Shown: positions 1 through 8,455 of the stretch, piece after piece
Numbering within the stretch: the stretch's first letter is position 1
Layout of the letters: each line of letters opens with the position of its first letter
Source of the DNA: Caballeronia sp. GAFFF1
Lineage (GTDB): Bacteria > Pseudomonadota > Gammaproteobacteria > Burkholderiales > Burkholderiaceae
DNA: 64,000 bases
Assembly: GCF_023630705.1 (NCBI RefSeq)
Contig: NZ_JALQEM010000028.1
Span: 62,001 to 126,000 of the forward strand
Direction: 5' to 3'
The notes under the pieces: model-generated
The model's input: the letters and a program-made list of their open reading frames with translations, nothing else
Databases searched by the model: none
Told to the model about the DNA's origin: nothing
Program-made: the position numbers and the translations under genes

Positions 1-678
1 GGGCTCGCGCGGCGCGTGCGAGTCGGCGCGCCGGTCCGGCACGCGATAGATCTTCGCCTTCCAGCGCGCCCGAACGTACGGGCGCTCGTGGCCCGATAAC
101 CCGAGCGCAATCTCCGTGATCCAGTGCTGCGTCGGCACCGGCACGCCATGCAGCGCCACGACGACCGCGCCGAGGCTTGCCACGACCGGCGCGGGCGATA
201 GCTTGCCGGCTTCCGCTTTCCACGCGATGCTCACGAACGCGATTGCAACCGCGCCGCCGAGCGCGCAACCCGCGACGACTTCCGATACCGAATGCGCGTT
301 GACGACCACGCGCGACCCGCCGATCAGGGCGCCCAGCAGCAGACCCACGCCAACGCCGCCCGCGCGCAACGGGCCGCGTGCCGGCAGCAGCGCGACGAAG
401 AGCGCCACGGGGAGCACCGCCGTCGCCATGAAGGCGTGGCCGCTGATGCCCGTGAAGTCGATATTGCGCACGCCGATTCCCCAGCCGATAAACGCGATCT
501 TGCTCAAAGCGACGCATGCGCTGCCCGCGCCGAGGAGCGCGAGCCATTCCAGCGTGTACTTCCAGCGATAACCGAGCGCGAGCCACGCCGCAGCGGCGAG
601 CCCGACGGGCAGCATGACGCCGACGCTGCCGAGCGCGGTGATGCTCAACCAGAGCGAAACGGGAATTTCAACGTTCAT
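1..678 (-). CDS. PAP2-family membrane phosphatase (partial, C-terminus beyond left edge)
   Basis: An open minus-strand frame begins with ATG at 678 (MNVEIPVSLW) and runs without a stop to the edge, 226 codons. It is strongly hydrophobic with several membrane helices. It shows the family's motif 2 (SGHAF, codons ~84-88) and a motif 3-like SRVVVNAHSVSE near codons 120-131. PAP2 enzymes dephosphorylate lipid phosphates such as undecaprenyl pyrophosphate or phosphatidic acid at the membrane. The last motif-3 acid is Glu here instead of the usual Asp. The substrate cannot be told from sequence. The forward frames over the same bases look like shadows because they lack any family feature. Confidence 0.8.
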   Translation of the reverse strand, partial: MNVEIPVSLWLSITALGSVGVMLPVGLAAAAWLALGYRWKYTLEWLALLGAGSACVALSKIAFIGWGIGVRNIDFTGISGHAFMATAVLPVALFVALLPARGPLRAGGVGVGLLLGALIGGSRVVVNAHSVSEVVAGCALGGAVAIAFVSIAWKAEAGKLSPAPVVASLGAVVVALHGVPVPTQHWITEIALGLSGHERPYVRARWKAKIYRVPDRRADSHAPREP

Positions 679-966
679 CGAGGGCGATAGGAATAGCAGT
701 TGCTGCACTGCGGCAGGCACGGGATCGGAAAGCCGTTGCGAGCAGAAGTATACCGGTTGGGAAGAAGACGAAAGGTTCGCTGGCGGACGATCGACAACCT
801 GGCACATTAGACAGTATTTGCAGGCTTTTGTCGCCAAGTGGTGCGAATGACGCGACCGTTGCAGGCACAGCAGTCAGCGAATCGTTCCATTTAATGGTAT
901 TGTGCACTGCAACACGACGCAGCCAACCGCGCGTCATCTGAAACACGCTTTAGGAGAACCAGCCAA
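679..966. other. Divergent intergenic region between PAP2 gene and esterase
   Basis: This 288-base stretch separates two divergently transcribed genes and must carry both promoters. I see no convincing ORF. The only clear symmetry is a short palindrome, CCATTTAATGG, at 887-897, about 70 bases before the esterase start. TAGGAGAACC lies just before the esterase ATG and contains a usable ribosome site (AGGAG). Confidence 0.5.
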
Positions 967-2127
967 ATGTCAAAGAGCCTTACCAAACTCTGGTTGCGTG
1001 GCTTGAGACGCCTGGTCGCTGTCCAAGTCGAAAGCATTCGCCCGCCCAAGGCGCGCCCGGCTGCGAAGCCCGCGCGTTCCAAGACCGTCCGGTCCAAGTT
1101 CAAATCGGGCGCCGCCGCGAAGGCCGCGGCTTTCGCCCCCGCTGCCCGCCGCCCTGAAACGGGCGAATCCCGCGTGCGGCCGCGTGCGTCCGCATGGGCG
1201 CGCGGCAAATGGGATCGCTCGTACCATTCTGCCCCGCCGACCGCCGGCCGCTTCGTCAACCATCTTTCCTACGCGTTGTATGTGCCGCCGAGAACCGGCC
1301 TCGGCCGCCTGCCTGTCGTCGTGATGCTCCACGGCTGCAAGCAAAGCGCCGACGACTTCGCGCAGGGCACGCGAATGAATCTCCTCGCGGACAAATACGG
1401 CTTCGCGGTGCTGTACCCGGAGCAGTCGAAGCATGACCATCCGCATCGCTGCTGGCGCTGGTACGACGATTCCAGCAGCGGTGGCGGCGGCGAGGCGGCG
1501 TCCGTCGTATCGCTGATTCGCGCGACGGTTGCCGAGCACCATTTCGATCCTGAACGCGTCTACCTTGCGGGCATGTCGGCGGGCGCGGGACTGGCCGCAC
1601 TGCTCGCGCTCCGGTATCCCGATTTGTTCGCTGCGGTTGGGCTGCATTCGGGCGTCGTTTTCGGCGAGGCGAACTCGGCGATCGGCGCGATGGACGTCAT
1701 GCGCCGCGCAAGCCGCACCGACCCGGTGACGCTGATCGACGCCGCGCTCGACGTGGGCGACTACCCGGGCATGCCGGCGGTCATCATTCACGGCGAACTG
1801 GATTCGGTGGTGTCCGCCGAGAACGCCGAGCAACTGACGCAGCAGTTCCTTCGGCTGAACGGCTTCATCGACGCGGCCGGCAAGCCGCGCGCGGGCGAAG
1901 TACGGGAGGAAACGCATTCCGATGGCGTCGTGCGCGACTATTTCAAGAACGGGCGGCGCGTGGTCAAGACGTCGATCGTGCGCGGGCTCGGCCATGCGTG
2001 GTCGGGCGGCGACGACACCGTGGCCTTCCATTCGTCCAAAGGGCCCGATTCGTCTGCTGTGCTGTGGGAGTTCTTCAAGCATCAGCGCCGCTCCAGCGAG
2101 GCCGCGCGCGCGGCGTTCGTCGCCTGA
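967..2127 (+). CDS. PHB-depolymerase-family / LpqC-like esterase
   Basis: This 386-residue alpha/beta hydrolase resembles the esterase PHB depolymerase family, whose members cleave polyhydroxybutyrate oligomers or other esters. Residues 1-80 form a basic, Ala/Arg-rich N-terminal region without an obvious cleavable signal. The catalytic domain follows, with an oxyanion-type VMLHGCK segment and the nucleophile elbow GMSAG (Ser204). A late GLGHAW segment supplies the catalytic His. An AGGAG site precedes the chosen ATG. Family membership is well supported. Whether the natural substrate is PHB, a polyester or a feruloyl ester is not shown. Confidence 0.85.
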   Translation: MSKSLTKLWLRGLRRLVAVQVESIRPPKARPAAKPARSKTVRSKFKSGAAAKAAAFAPAARRPETGESRVRPRASAWARGKWDRSYHSAPPTAGRFVNHLSYALYVPPRTGLGRLPVVVMLHGCKQSADDFAQGTRMNLLADKYGFAVLYPEQSKHDHPHRCWRWYDDSSSGGGGEAASVVSLIRATVAEHHFDPERVYLAGMSAGAGLAALLALRYPDLFAAVGLHSGVVFGEANSAIGAMDVMRRASRTDPVTLIDAALDVGDYPGMPAVIIHGELDSVVSAENAEQLTQQFLRLNGFIDAAGKPRAGEVREETHSDGVVRDYFKNGRRVVKTSIVRGLGHAWSGGDDTVAFHSSKGPDSSAVLWEFFKHQRRSSEAARAAFVA

Positions 2128-2191
2128 ACGCGCGGCTGTGTTTCAGGTGTTGCAATTTCGTCTTTAGTATCAGCGTTCTAGCGGTAAATGC

Positions 2192-2220
2192 TGGCGTTGG
2201 CTCAGGGAATACCCTATAAT
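2192..2220 (+). promoter_or_regulatory. Putative sigma-70 promoter for the DUF3563 gene
   Basis: A perfect TATAAT lies at 2215-2220, 43 bases before the ATG of the small DUF3563 gene. The bases at the expected -35 position (TGGCGT, 17-base spacer) match poorly, so assignment rests mainly on the -10 box. Confidence 0.5.
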
Positions 2221-2262
2221 CACGCTTATAGGTAGTTACCCCAGTATCCAGCGAGGCCAATC

Positions 2263-2436
2263 ATGTTCCTGCTTTCCCGTATTTTCCTGTTCCTGACCAA
2301 GACCGCTGAAGAGCGTGACCGCGAGCGTGACGACGCGTACCTCGCTGAAGCCACCGACATCTACGATCTCGAATATCGCATGAAGAAGTTGGACCAGCGT
2401 GCCGCAGCCCGTCATCCGTCGTGGATGGCGAACTGA
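2263..2436 (+). CDS. DUF3563-family small protein
   Basis: This is a 57-residue protein beginning MFLLSRIFLFL and ending HPSWMAN. A short hydrophobic N-terminus is followed by a highly charged, probably helical stretch rich in Glu, Arg and Asp, with the YLAEATDIYDLEYRM segment typical of DUF3563 proteins of Burkholderiaceae. The function is unknown. A perfect TATAAT upstream and a clean intrinsic terminator immediately downstream indicate a monocistronic, probably well expressed gene. Confidence 0.8.
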   Translation: MFLLSRIFLFLTKTAEERDRERDDAYLAEATDIYDLEYRMKKLDQRAAARHPSWMAN

Positions 2437-2467
2437 GTCGGCCTCGGCGCGAGCTTGAGTCGATGTG

Positions 2468-2495
2468 AAAAAGCCGGCAGTCAGCCGGCTTTTTT
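2468..2495 (+). terminator. Rho-independent terminator after the DUF3563 gene
   Basis: GCCGGC arms flank a five-base AGTCA loop. They are preceded by five A and followed by six T. It lies 30 bases after the stop codon. Confidence 0.85.
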
Positions 2496-2526
2496 GTTAC
2501 CTACTCGCTGCATGCACGCGGCACCG

Positions 2527-3348
2527 TCAGCCCCCAGAAGCGCCAGACGTGTTCGGCAGGTCCGGCGCGTCCGGCGTCTGCACGCCGAAGCAGCCGCGAT
2601 ACGTCGCGTAGAAAGAGCAGTACAGCGCGGTGGTCACGAGAATCGACGCCGGCATCAGCACCGCGAACGCCATCTCCTGCCCGACGCCGAGGGCTTGCAT
2701 CAGCGCCGTGAGGCCGAAGGAGATCGCGAGCGCCACCGCCATCCATAGGACGCCGTACAGGATGAACGCGCCGCGATTGCGCCAGCAGGAAACGAGGCTG
2801 AAGAACAGCGCCTTCGCTGTCGGAACTTCGTGCCATGCAATCAGAATCGGCGAGAACCAGAAAAGCATGGCGACCGGCAGGTAACACGCCATGGCCACCA
2901 GCACGGCCAGCGGACTGAAGCCGGCCGCGACGGTCTCCGGCTCGCTGGACGGCGCGTTGCCCATCATCAGGTTGAGAAGCGCGCCGCCATCCACGAGGGC
3001 GGAGATGCCGAAAATCGCCGCCATCGCGACGACATAAAGCGCGCCCAGCACCAGCAAGCGGCGCGCGACAACGCTTCCGTACGAGCGGAATCCGTCGACG
3101 AGGATGGTCGGCCAGACGGGCTTGCCCGCGATGGTGTTTCTGCACGCGGCCATGAAACCCACGGCGACGCCGGGAATGAACAAGAGCGGCAGCAACGGAC
3201 CGACGAGCGGCACGCGCGAAATCAGCGTCATCACGAACAAATAGGCGAAGAACACCGTGAGGAACGCGAACGGGTTGCGGCGGAAGAGCCAGATGCCCTG
3301 GCGAAACCACACGTAGCCGGTTTTGGCGGGAACTTCGATCAGTCGCAT
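2527..3348 (-). CDS. BPSS1780-family multispanning membrane protein
   Basis: This 273-residue hydrophobic protein begins MRLIEVPAKTGYVWFRQGIW, the characteristic opening of BPSS1780-type proteins. It has about six predicted membrane segments, including stretches near residues 25-65, 100-125, 155-180, 190-220 and 230-255. The function is unknown. It lies directly downstream of thrB (14 bases between thrB stop and this ATG), so the two are probably co-transcribed. Confidence 0.8.
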   Translation of the reverse strand: MRLIEVPAKTGYVWFRQGIWLFRRNPFAFLTVFFAYLFVMTLISRVPLVGPLLPLLFIPGVAVGFMAACRNTIAGKPVWPTILVDGFRSYGSVVARRLLVLGALYVVAMAAIFGISALVDGGALLNLMMGNAPSSEPETVAAGFSPLAVLVAMACYLPVAMLFWFSPILIAWHEVPTAKALFFSLVSCWRNRGAFILYGVLWMAVALAISFGLTALMQALGVGQEMAFAVLMPASILVTTALYCSFYATYRGCFGVQTPDAPDLPNTSGASGG

Positions 3349-3362
3349 GGGGAGTCGCTGAA

Positions 3363-4334
3363 TTACCGTTGGGCGGAAGAGGACGCGGCTTGGACGCGCT
3401 CGCGCAGAATGCGCTCGAAATGGCCGGGATCGTGCGGCTTTAGCATCTGCGCTTCGCGCGGACGATGAAAGTCATAGAGCCGCGACACCCAGAAGCGCAT
3501 GGCGCCCGCGCGCAGCATGTCGTTCCAGTGGCGTTCCTCGGCCGGCGTGAAAGGACGCACGGTTTGATAGGCGCGCAAAAGCGCATCGACGCGGGCCGCT
3601 TCGAGCGCGCCGGTCGCCAGGTCGACGCACCAGTCGTTTACGGTCACGGCCACGTCGAACAGCCACTTGTCGACGCCCGCGAAATAGAAATCGAAGAAGC
3701 CGCCGAGCCGCGCGTGCTGCCGCCCGTGCGCGAAGAGCACGTTGTCGCGAAAGAGGTCGCAATGGCACGCGCCGGCGGGCAGCGCGGCGTAGTCGGCCGA
3801 GGCGAAAAAGGCGGTCTGATGCGCGAGTTCGGATTCGATCAGTTCGCGCTGGCTGTTGCTCAGAAAATCGATGACAGCCGGCACATTCTCCTGCCACCAC
3901 GGCAGGCTGCGCAGATTCGGCTGATGCCGCGGGAAGTCGCGCCCCGCGAGATGCATGCGCGCGAGCATGTTGCCGACTTCGATGCAGTGCGCGGGCGTCG
4001 GCGCCAGTTCGGGCGCGCCTTCGAGCTTCGTGACGATGGCGGCCGGCTTGCCGCGCAACATGCCGAAGAGCGAGCCGTCGCTGCGCGGCATCGGATCGGG
4101 AACCGGCACGCGATGCGAGGCGAGATGCCGCATCAGATCCAGATAGAACGGAAGCTGCGTGGCCGTCAGATTCTCGAAGATCGTCAGCACGTATTCGCCG
4201 TGCGTGGTCGTGAGGAAGAAGTTGCTGTTTTCGATGCCCGATTGGATGCCGCGAAATTCGACGACATCGCCGAGATCGTAGTGTTGCAGCCAGTCGCCGA
4301 GCTCGGCGTCAGAGACGGGAGTGAATACGGCCAT
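3363..4334 (-). CDS. thrB: Homoserine kinase, type II (ThrB)
   Basis: This 323-residue protein matches the aminoglycoside-phosphotransferase-fold homoserine kinase of pseudomonads and Burkholderia. That enzyme converts L-homoserine to O-phosphohomoserine in threonine synthesis. Visible landmarks are the N-terminal [12 protein letters not shown] start, GIENSNFFL near residues 33-41, and the kinase catalytic loop [11 protein letters not shown] (residues ~190-200). An in-frame upstream extension of 20 codons is possible, but the ATG at 4334 matches the usual family start. It is flanked upstream by a small secreted protein and downstream by a BPSS1780-type protein. Confidence 0.9.
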   Translation of the reverse strand: MAVFTPVSDAELGDWLQHYDLGDVVEFRGIQSGIENSNFFLTTTHGEYVLTIFENLTATQLPFYLDLMRHLASHRVPVPDPMPRSDGSLFGMLRGKPAAIVTKLEGAPELAPTPAHCIEVGNMLARMHLAGRDFPRHQPNLRSLPWWQENVPAVIDFLSNSQRELIESELAHQTAFFASADYAALPAGACHCDLFRDNVLFAHGRQHARLGGFFDFYFAGVDKWLFDVAVTVNDWCVDLATGALEAARVDALLRAYQTVRPFTPAEERHWNDMLRAGAMRFWVSRLYDFHRPREAQMLKPHDPGHFERILRERVQAASSSAQR

Positions 4335-4383
4335 GCAGGAAACGTCGGTCTGGTTGATTGGCCCGCGCGGGGCCGAATGACGA

Positions 4384-4406
4384 AGCCCGCTCACGGAGAG
4401 CGGGCT
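4384..4406 (-). terminator. Hairpin between the small secreted protein and thrB
   Basis: Nine-base arms (AGCCCGCTC / GAGCGGGCT) flank a five-base loop just after the stop of the DUF2782-type gene. On the minus strand the stem is followed only by TTCG, so termination is probably weak and some read-through into thrB is likely. Confidence 0.5.
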
Positions 4407-4425
4407 CGAAGCTATCTTACTTGAC

Positions 4426-4836
4426 TCAATAACGCAGATTCACGGACGGCAGGCGCGTGCTTGCGCGGCCGTTGTCGCGCACTTGCGGCGACGTATCCGC
4501 GGGCGCGCTCATCTGATAATGCGTGCCGAAATTCGAGTGGACGTTGATTTCGACAGGCTTGCCCTTGTCGCGGTATTCGGTTATTTCGGTTCCGTTGGGG
4601 CTCAATTCGTGAAAGCTCGGCGTGCGCGGCGGCGAAATCTCGACCTTGGAGCTGACGTTGGCGGGCGGCCGGTTGATGGCCTTGAGATCCGGAAGACCTG
4701 CGGCTTCTTCCGCCGACAGAGTGTGCTGAGCCGGTTGCTCCGCCGGCGGGTTCGCGTTGGATATCGGCTGCGCGAAGGCGCCAACGCTTGCGGCGGCGAG
4801 GACTGCCGCCGTGGCGACAGAAAGAAGCGGCTTCAT
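4426..4836 (-). CDS. Small secreted protein, DUF2782-like
   Basis: This 136-residue protein has a clear Sec signal peptide ([22 protein letters not shown], cleavage after ~22). A Pro/Gln-rich linker and a C-terminal segment containing [18 protein letters not shown] follow, resembling DUF2782, a small periplasmic domain often found beside thrB or polA in betaproteobacteria. The ATG at 4836 was chosen because it starts the signal peptide and is preceded by TGGAGAAT. An earlier in-frame ATG adds an implausible leader. Function is unknown. Confidence 0.75.
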   Translation of the reverse strand: MKPLLSVATAAVLAAASVGAFAQPISNANPPAEQPAQHTLSAEEAAGLPDLKAINRPPANVSSKVEISPPRTPSFHELSPNGTEITEYRDKGKPVEINVHSNFGTHYQMSAPADTSPQVRDNGRASTRLPSVNLRY

Positions 4837-5013
4837 GATAATTCTCCAGGGATGGCCGGATTCTAACAAACCCTATCGAAGCGTAACGGCCCGCGTTGCC
4901 CGGCGCGTGTTCGGCTTATCGGAAGGCGCGCGGTAGGGGCTTCATGGTCCGCACTTTCTTCCGTGTTAATGTCGTTTCATCGACAGGGCATTGAAGCACA
5001 CGCACACAAAACC

Positions 5014-6540
5014 ATGACAAACGACCGCACTCAAACCACTCAAGGCACGCCGGCCAACGATTTTCCGACCGAATCCTTCGATGACCCGGTCGCCGCCGTC
5101 ACGCGCCTTTCCGCCATTTACGAAGCGAACACCGCATTCCTGCGCGACGCCTTCGCGCGATACCGGCGCAACGAGCAGTTCACGCATCGGGTGCGCGCGT
5201 GTTATCCGTTCGTGCGAGTGCGAACGGAGCTGAACACGCACATCGACTCGCGCCGGTCGTACGGCTTCGTCGCGGGGCCGGGCATCTTCGAGACGACGCT
5301 CACGCGGCCCGACCTCTTCGGCGACTACTACCGCGAGCAATTGCGGCTGCTCACGAAGAATCATCACGTGGGCATCGAAGTGGGCGTATCGGCGCAGCCC
5401 ATTCCGATTCATTTCGCGTTTGCGGAAGGCATTCACCTCGAAGGCGATCTCGACCGCGACCGCCTGCTCGCGATGCGCAATGTCTTCGATACGCCGGACC
5501 TCGCGCTGCTCGACGACCGCATCGTCAACGGCACGTACGAGCCGGGACCGGGCGAGCCGCATCCGCTTGCGCTGTTCACGGCGGCGCGCGTGGATTTCTC
5601 GCTGCATCGGCTGCGCCATTACACGGCGACGTCGCCGACGCACTTTCAGAATTACGTGCTGTACACGAACTATCAGTTCTATATCGACGAATTCGTGAAG
5701 CTGGGACGCACGCTGATGTCGCGCGCCGATGACGAAGAGACGCGCGCGTATCGCAGCGAATATTCGTCGTTCGTCGAGCCGGGCGATGTCATCACGTACA
5801 ACGCGAATCTCGGCGAGCAGCCGGACGAAGGCACCGCGCTGGCGCGTTTGCCGCAGATGCCCGCCTATCACCTGAAGCGGGCGGACGGCAGCGGCATCAC
5901 GATGGTCAATATCGGCGTGGGACCGTCGAACGCGAAGACGATCACGGATCACATCGCGGTGCTGCGTCCGCATGCGTGGGTCATGCTCGGCCATTGCGCG
6001 GGCCTGCGCAACACGCAGCGTCTCGGCGATTACGTACTCGCGCATGGCTATGTGCGCGAAGATCACGTGCTTGATGCCGATCTGCCGCTATGGGTGCCCG
6101 TGCCCGCGCTCGCGGAAGTGCAGGTCGCGCTCGAAAAAGCGGTGGCGCAGGTGACGCAACTGGAAGGTGTCGAGCTGAAGCGCGTCATGCGCACCGGGAC
6201 GGTCGCGAGTGTCGATAACCGCAACTGGGAACTGCGCGATCATCGCGAGCCGGTGCAGCGGTTGTCGCAAAGCCGGGCGATCGCGCTCGATATGGAAAGC
6301 GCGACCATCGCCGCGAACGGCTTCCGCTTTCGCGTGCCGTACGGGACGTTGCTATGTGTATCGGACAAGCCGCTGCACGGTGAACTGAAGCTGCCGGGGA
6401 TGGCGGACCAGTTTTATCGCGCGCAGGTGGATCAGCACTTGCAGATCGGCGTGAAAGCGATGGAACTGCTGCGGATGAACGGCTTGTCGAGGCTGCACTC
6501 GCGCAAGCTGCGCAGTTTTGCGGAGGTGGCGTTTCAGTGA
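5014..6540 (+). CDS. amn: AMP nucleosidase
   Basis: This 508-residue enzyme hydrolyses AMP to adenine and ribose 5-phosphate, limiting adenylate pools. An N-terminal AMP nucleosidase domain (to about residue 180) precedes a PNP/UDP-phosphorylase-type catalytic domain. Strong family segments are GHCAGLRNTQRLGDYVLAH (residues ~328-346) and the late DMESATIAANG, where the Glu contacts the nucleoside. The start at 5014 gives the usual length. In-frame ATGs at 4963 and 4969 would add a non-conserved leader, and none has a strong ribosome site. It stands alone with its own hairpin terminator. Confidence 0.9.
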   Translation: MTNDRTQTTQGTPANDFPTESFDDPVAAVTRLSAIYEANTAFLRDAFARYRRNEQFTHRVRACYPFVRVRTELNTHIDSRRSYGFVAGPGIFETTLTRPDLFGDYYREQLRLLTKNHHVGIEVGVSAQPIPIHFAFAEGIHLEGDLDRDRLLAMRNVFDTPDLALLDDRIVNGTYEPGPGEPHPLALFTAARVDFSLHRLRHYTATSPTHFQNYVLYTNYQFYIDEFVKLGRTLMSRADDEETRAYRSEYSSFVEPGDVITYNANLGEQPDEGTALARLPQMPAYHLKRADGSGITMVNIGVGPSNAKTITDHIAVLRPHAWVMLGHCAGLRNTQRLGDYVLAHGYVREDHVLDADLPLWVPVPALAEVQVALEKAVAQVTQLEGVELKRVMRTGTVASVDNRNWELRDHREPVQRLSQSRAIALDMESATIAANGFRFRVPYGTLLCVSDKPLHGELKLPGMADQFYRAQVDQHLQIGVKAMELLRMNGLSRLHSRKLRSFAEVAFQ

Positions 6541-6552
6541 CGCATGTTCGAA

Positions 6553-6578
6553 GCGGGCGGCGTAAGATCGCCGCCCGC
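6553..6578. terminator. Strong hairpin between convergent amn and lipoprotein genes
   Basis: Ten-base perfect arms (GCGGGCGGCG / CGCCGCCCGC) enclose a six-base loop. It sits midway between two convergent stop codons without a T-tract, so it is probably a bidirectional transcription barrier. Confidence 0.55.
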
Positions 6579-6589
6579 AATGACGTTGC

Positions 6590-7435
6590 TTATTGCTGCG
6601 GGCGCGGCGCGCTCAACAAGCGCGTGTAGTTCATCCAGCCGGTGACGGGTGCGTCCGTGCCGTGGGAGGGTGTGCAGCCGGTTTGCTGATCCAGTTCTTC
6701 AGGCGTGCAGTACGCGCCTTCATACGTCACCCGAACCCACGGCGTGTTCGCTCCCGACGACTCGGTGACGTTCCGAATCGTGGATGTATCGGCGCTTACC
6801 TTTGAGTCCTTTGGAACGATCAGCAGCGCTGCGCAAGTCGAGCCGGGACACGAACGCAAATTCATGTCGATGCCGCCAAGCCACATGTCGATGATGCCGC
6901 GGTCGCTCGAAGCGACGGGCGCAGGTGCCGATTCTGTCGGCTGACTTGGCGCCGGGGACGACGCCCGCGCGACGCTGAGCCGGCTGATTCTGTTGAGATC
7001 GTCGTTGCTGATGCGGCGCACGAAGCCGAGCACATCCTGTTGTCCGTCACTGCCCGTCATCGTCAGGTTGTAAGCCGTGTGGTCCGCGTTCCACTTCTTG
7101 CGGAGCGTGAGGATCTCCTCCTTGCGATTAACGACAGTGTTGACGTTCACGGTCTCCTCGCCAGGATCGACATCACCCAGCGTCACCGCTAACGGTGTGT
7201 CGCCCTGGAGGATTTGCAAGCGGTTGTCGGAGTATTGAATCGTCGTAAGTCCGATTGCGGACGACGAGCTCCACACGCCGGATACGTCCTTCAGGAGAGC
7301 GAGTTTCGCGTTCTGCGCGGTGGCGGACGGAGCGACGGCTAGCGTATTGGCCTCCTTCTCGCAACCAGCGATTAGCGAGACGGCCATTGCCGTCGCGACG
7401 GTCAGATGGAGTGTTCGATACAGCGCTTGCTTCAT
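6590..7435 (-). CDS. Hypothetical lipoprotein with C-terminal SH3-like domain
   Basis: This 281-residue protein has a type II signal peptide with lipobox LIAGC, placing the lipidated Cys at residue 25. Residues ~35-145 form a domain of unknown type, with WSSSSAIGLTTIQY near its start. After a Pro/Ser linker, residues ~180-275 resemble a bacterial SH3 domain (MNLRSCPGSTCAALLIVPKDSKV and WMNYTRLL). SH3 domains of this kind often bind cell-wall peptides. Specific function is not recognisable. Confidence 0.7.
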   Translation of the reverse strand: MKQALYRTLHLTVATAMAVSLIAGCEKEANTLAVAPSATAQNAKLALLKDVSGVWSSSSAIGLTTIQYSDNRLQILQGDTPLAVTLGDVDPGEETVNVNTVVNRKEEILTLRKKWNADHTAYNLTMTGSDGQQDVLGFVRRISNDDLNRISRLSVARASSPAPSQPTESAPAPVASSDRGIIDMWLGGIDMNLRSCPGSTCAALLIVPKDSKVSADTSTIRNVTESSGANTPWVRVTYEGAYCTPEELDQQTGCTPSHGTDAPVTGWMNYTRLLSAPRPQQ

Positions 7436-7663
7436 GCTTGCTCCAGGCTTGCCACTGGGGGCAAATGACGGCGGCTCTTCGATCAGACGCCATCCGGAAG
7501 AGCCGAGACTATTAATGGAAGCCGTGGAATCGACGCGAAGTACCGCTCATGCGGCCGGTATGCGCGTTCCCAATGCGGCGCGGGCGCGAGCATACCGTTC
7601 ATAACGCGGTCGTTTATGGAAAAGTGTGAAGCCGCGGCAAGGCCTTGCCGGGAAGAAGAAAAG

Positions 7664-7687
7664 GAAGGACCAAGCGCGGTCCTTCCC
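7664..7687 (-). terminator. Rho-independent terminator of the LOG-like gene
   Basis: Read on the minus strand, GGAAGGACC and GGTCCTTCC arms enclose a six-base loop and are followed by TTTTCTTCTT. It lies about 20 bases after the stop of the LOG-like gene. Coordinates may be off by one or two bases. Confidence 0.75.
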
Positions 7688-7704
7688 GGGCTGAATCGAC
7701 AGCC

Positions 7705-8454
7705 TTACAAATAAAACATCCGATCCTCGTCCGACTTGCCCTCAGCCGGCTCTTCAACCTTCTCTACGCGGTCTTCATAGAACCGCAGCACGGCATCGAG
7801 CACCTGATCCGGCTCGTCGATGACCTGCATCAGATCGAGGTCCTTCTCGCTGATCACGCCATTGGTCAACAGCGTCTTCTTGAACCAGTCGAGCAGCCCC
7901 GCCCAGAACTCCGCGCCGACGAGCACGATCGGCACATGGCGCGACTTCTTCGTCTGGATGAGCGTGAGCACTTCGGCGAGTTCGTCGAGCGTGCCGAAGC
8001 CGCCCGGCATCACCACGACCGCATCCGAATTCTTCACGAACGTGACCTTGCGCGTGAAGAAGTGACGGAAGCGCAGCGAGATGTCCTGCCACTGATTGCC
8101 CGACTGCTCGTGCGGCAATTCGATGTTCAATCCCACCGACGGCGACTTGCCCGCGTGCGCGCCCTTGTTGGCCGCTTCCATGATGCCCGGACCGCCGCCC
8201 GAAATGACGGCGAAGCCTGCATCAGAGAATTTTTGCGCGATTTCGATGGTGCGCTGATAGTACGGCGACTCCGGTTTCAGACGGGCCGAACCATAGATGC
8301 TGATGGCAGGGCGGATCTCCGAGAGGTACTCGGTCGCCTCGATAAACTCTGCCATAATCGTGAACATCTGCCACGACGCGCGGGCCTTCTTGGCTGTTGC
8401 GCGCTCTTGATCTGCGAGTGATCGCAGACTCGGAATCACTTTTCTCTTGTTCAT
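7705..8454 (-). CDS. TIGR00730 / LOG-family Rossmann-fold protein
   Basis: This 249-residue protein contains the lysine-decarboxylase-like signature PGGFGTLDELAEVL (residues ~148-161) and GGGPGIMEAANKGA, typical of the LOG family. Studied members release free cytokinin or nucleobase from nucleoside monophosphates (phosphoribohydrolase). The bacterial role is mostly housekeeping nucleotide salvage. The annotated ATG (MNKRKVIPSLRSL) is separated by a single base from the polA ATG on the other strand. Met30 and Met34 are alternative starts, but they would remove 29-33 residues ahead of the Rossmann core. Confidence 0.8.
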   Translation of the reverse strand: MNKRKVIPSLRSLADQERATAKKARASWQMFTIMAEFIEATEYLSEIRPAISIYGSARLKPESPYYQRTIEIAQKFSDAGFAVISGGGPGIMEAANKGAHAGKSPSVGLNIELPHEQSGNQWQDISLRFRHFFTRKVTFVKNSDAVVVMPGGFGTLDELAEVLTLIQTKKSRHVPIVLVGAEFWAGLLDWFKKTLLTNGVISEKDLDLMQVIDEPDQVLDAVLRFYEDRVEKVEEPAEGKSDEDRMFYL

Positions 8455-8455
8455 A

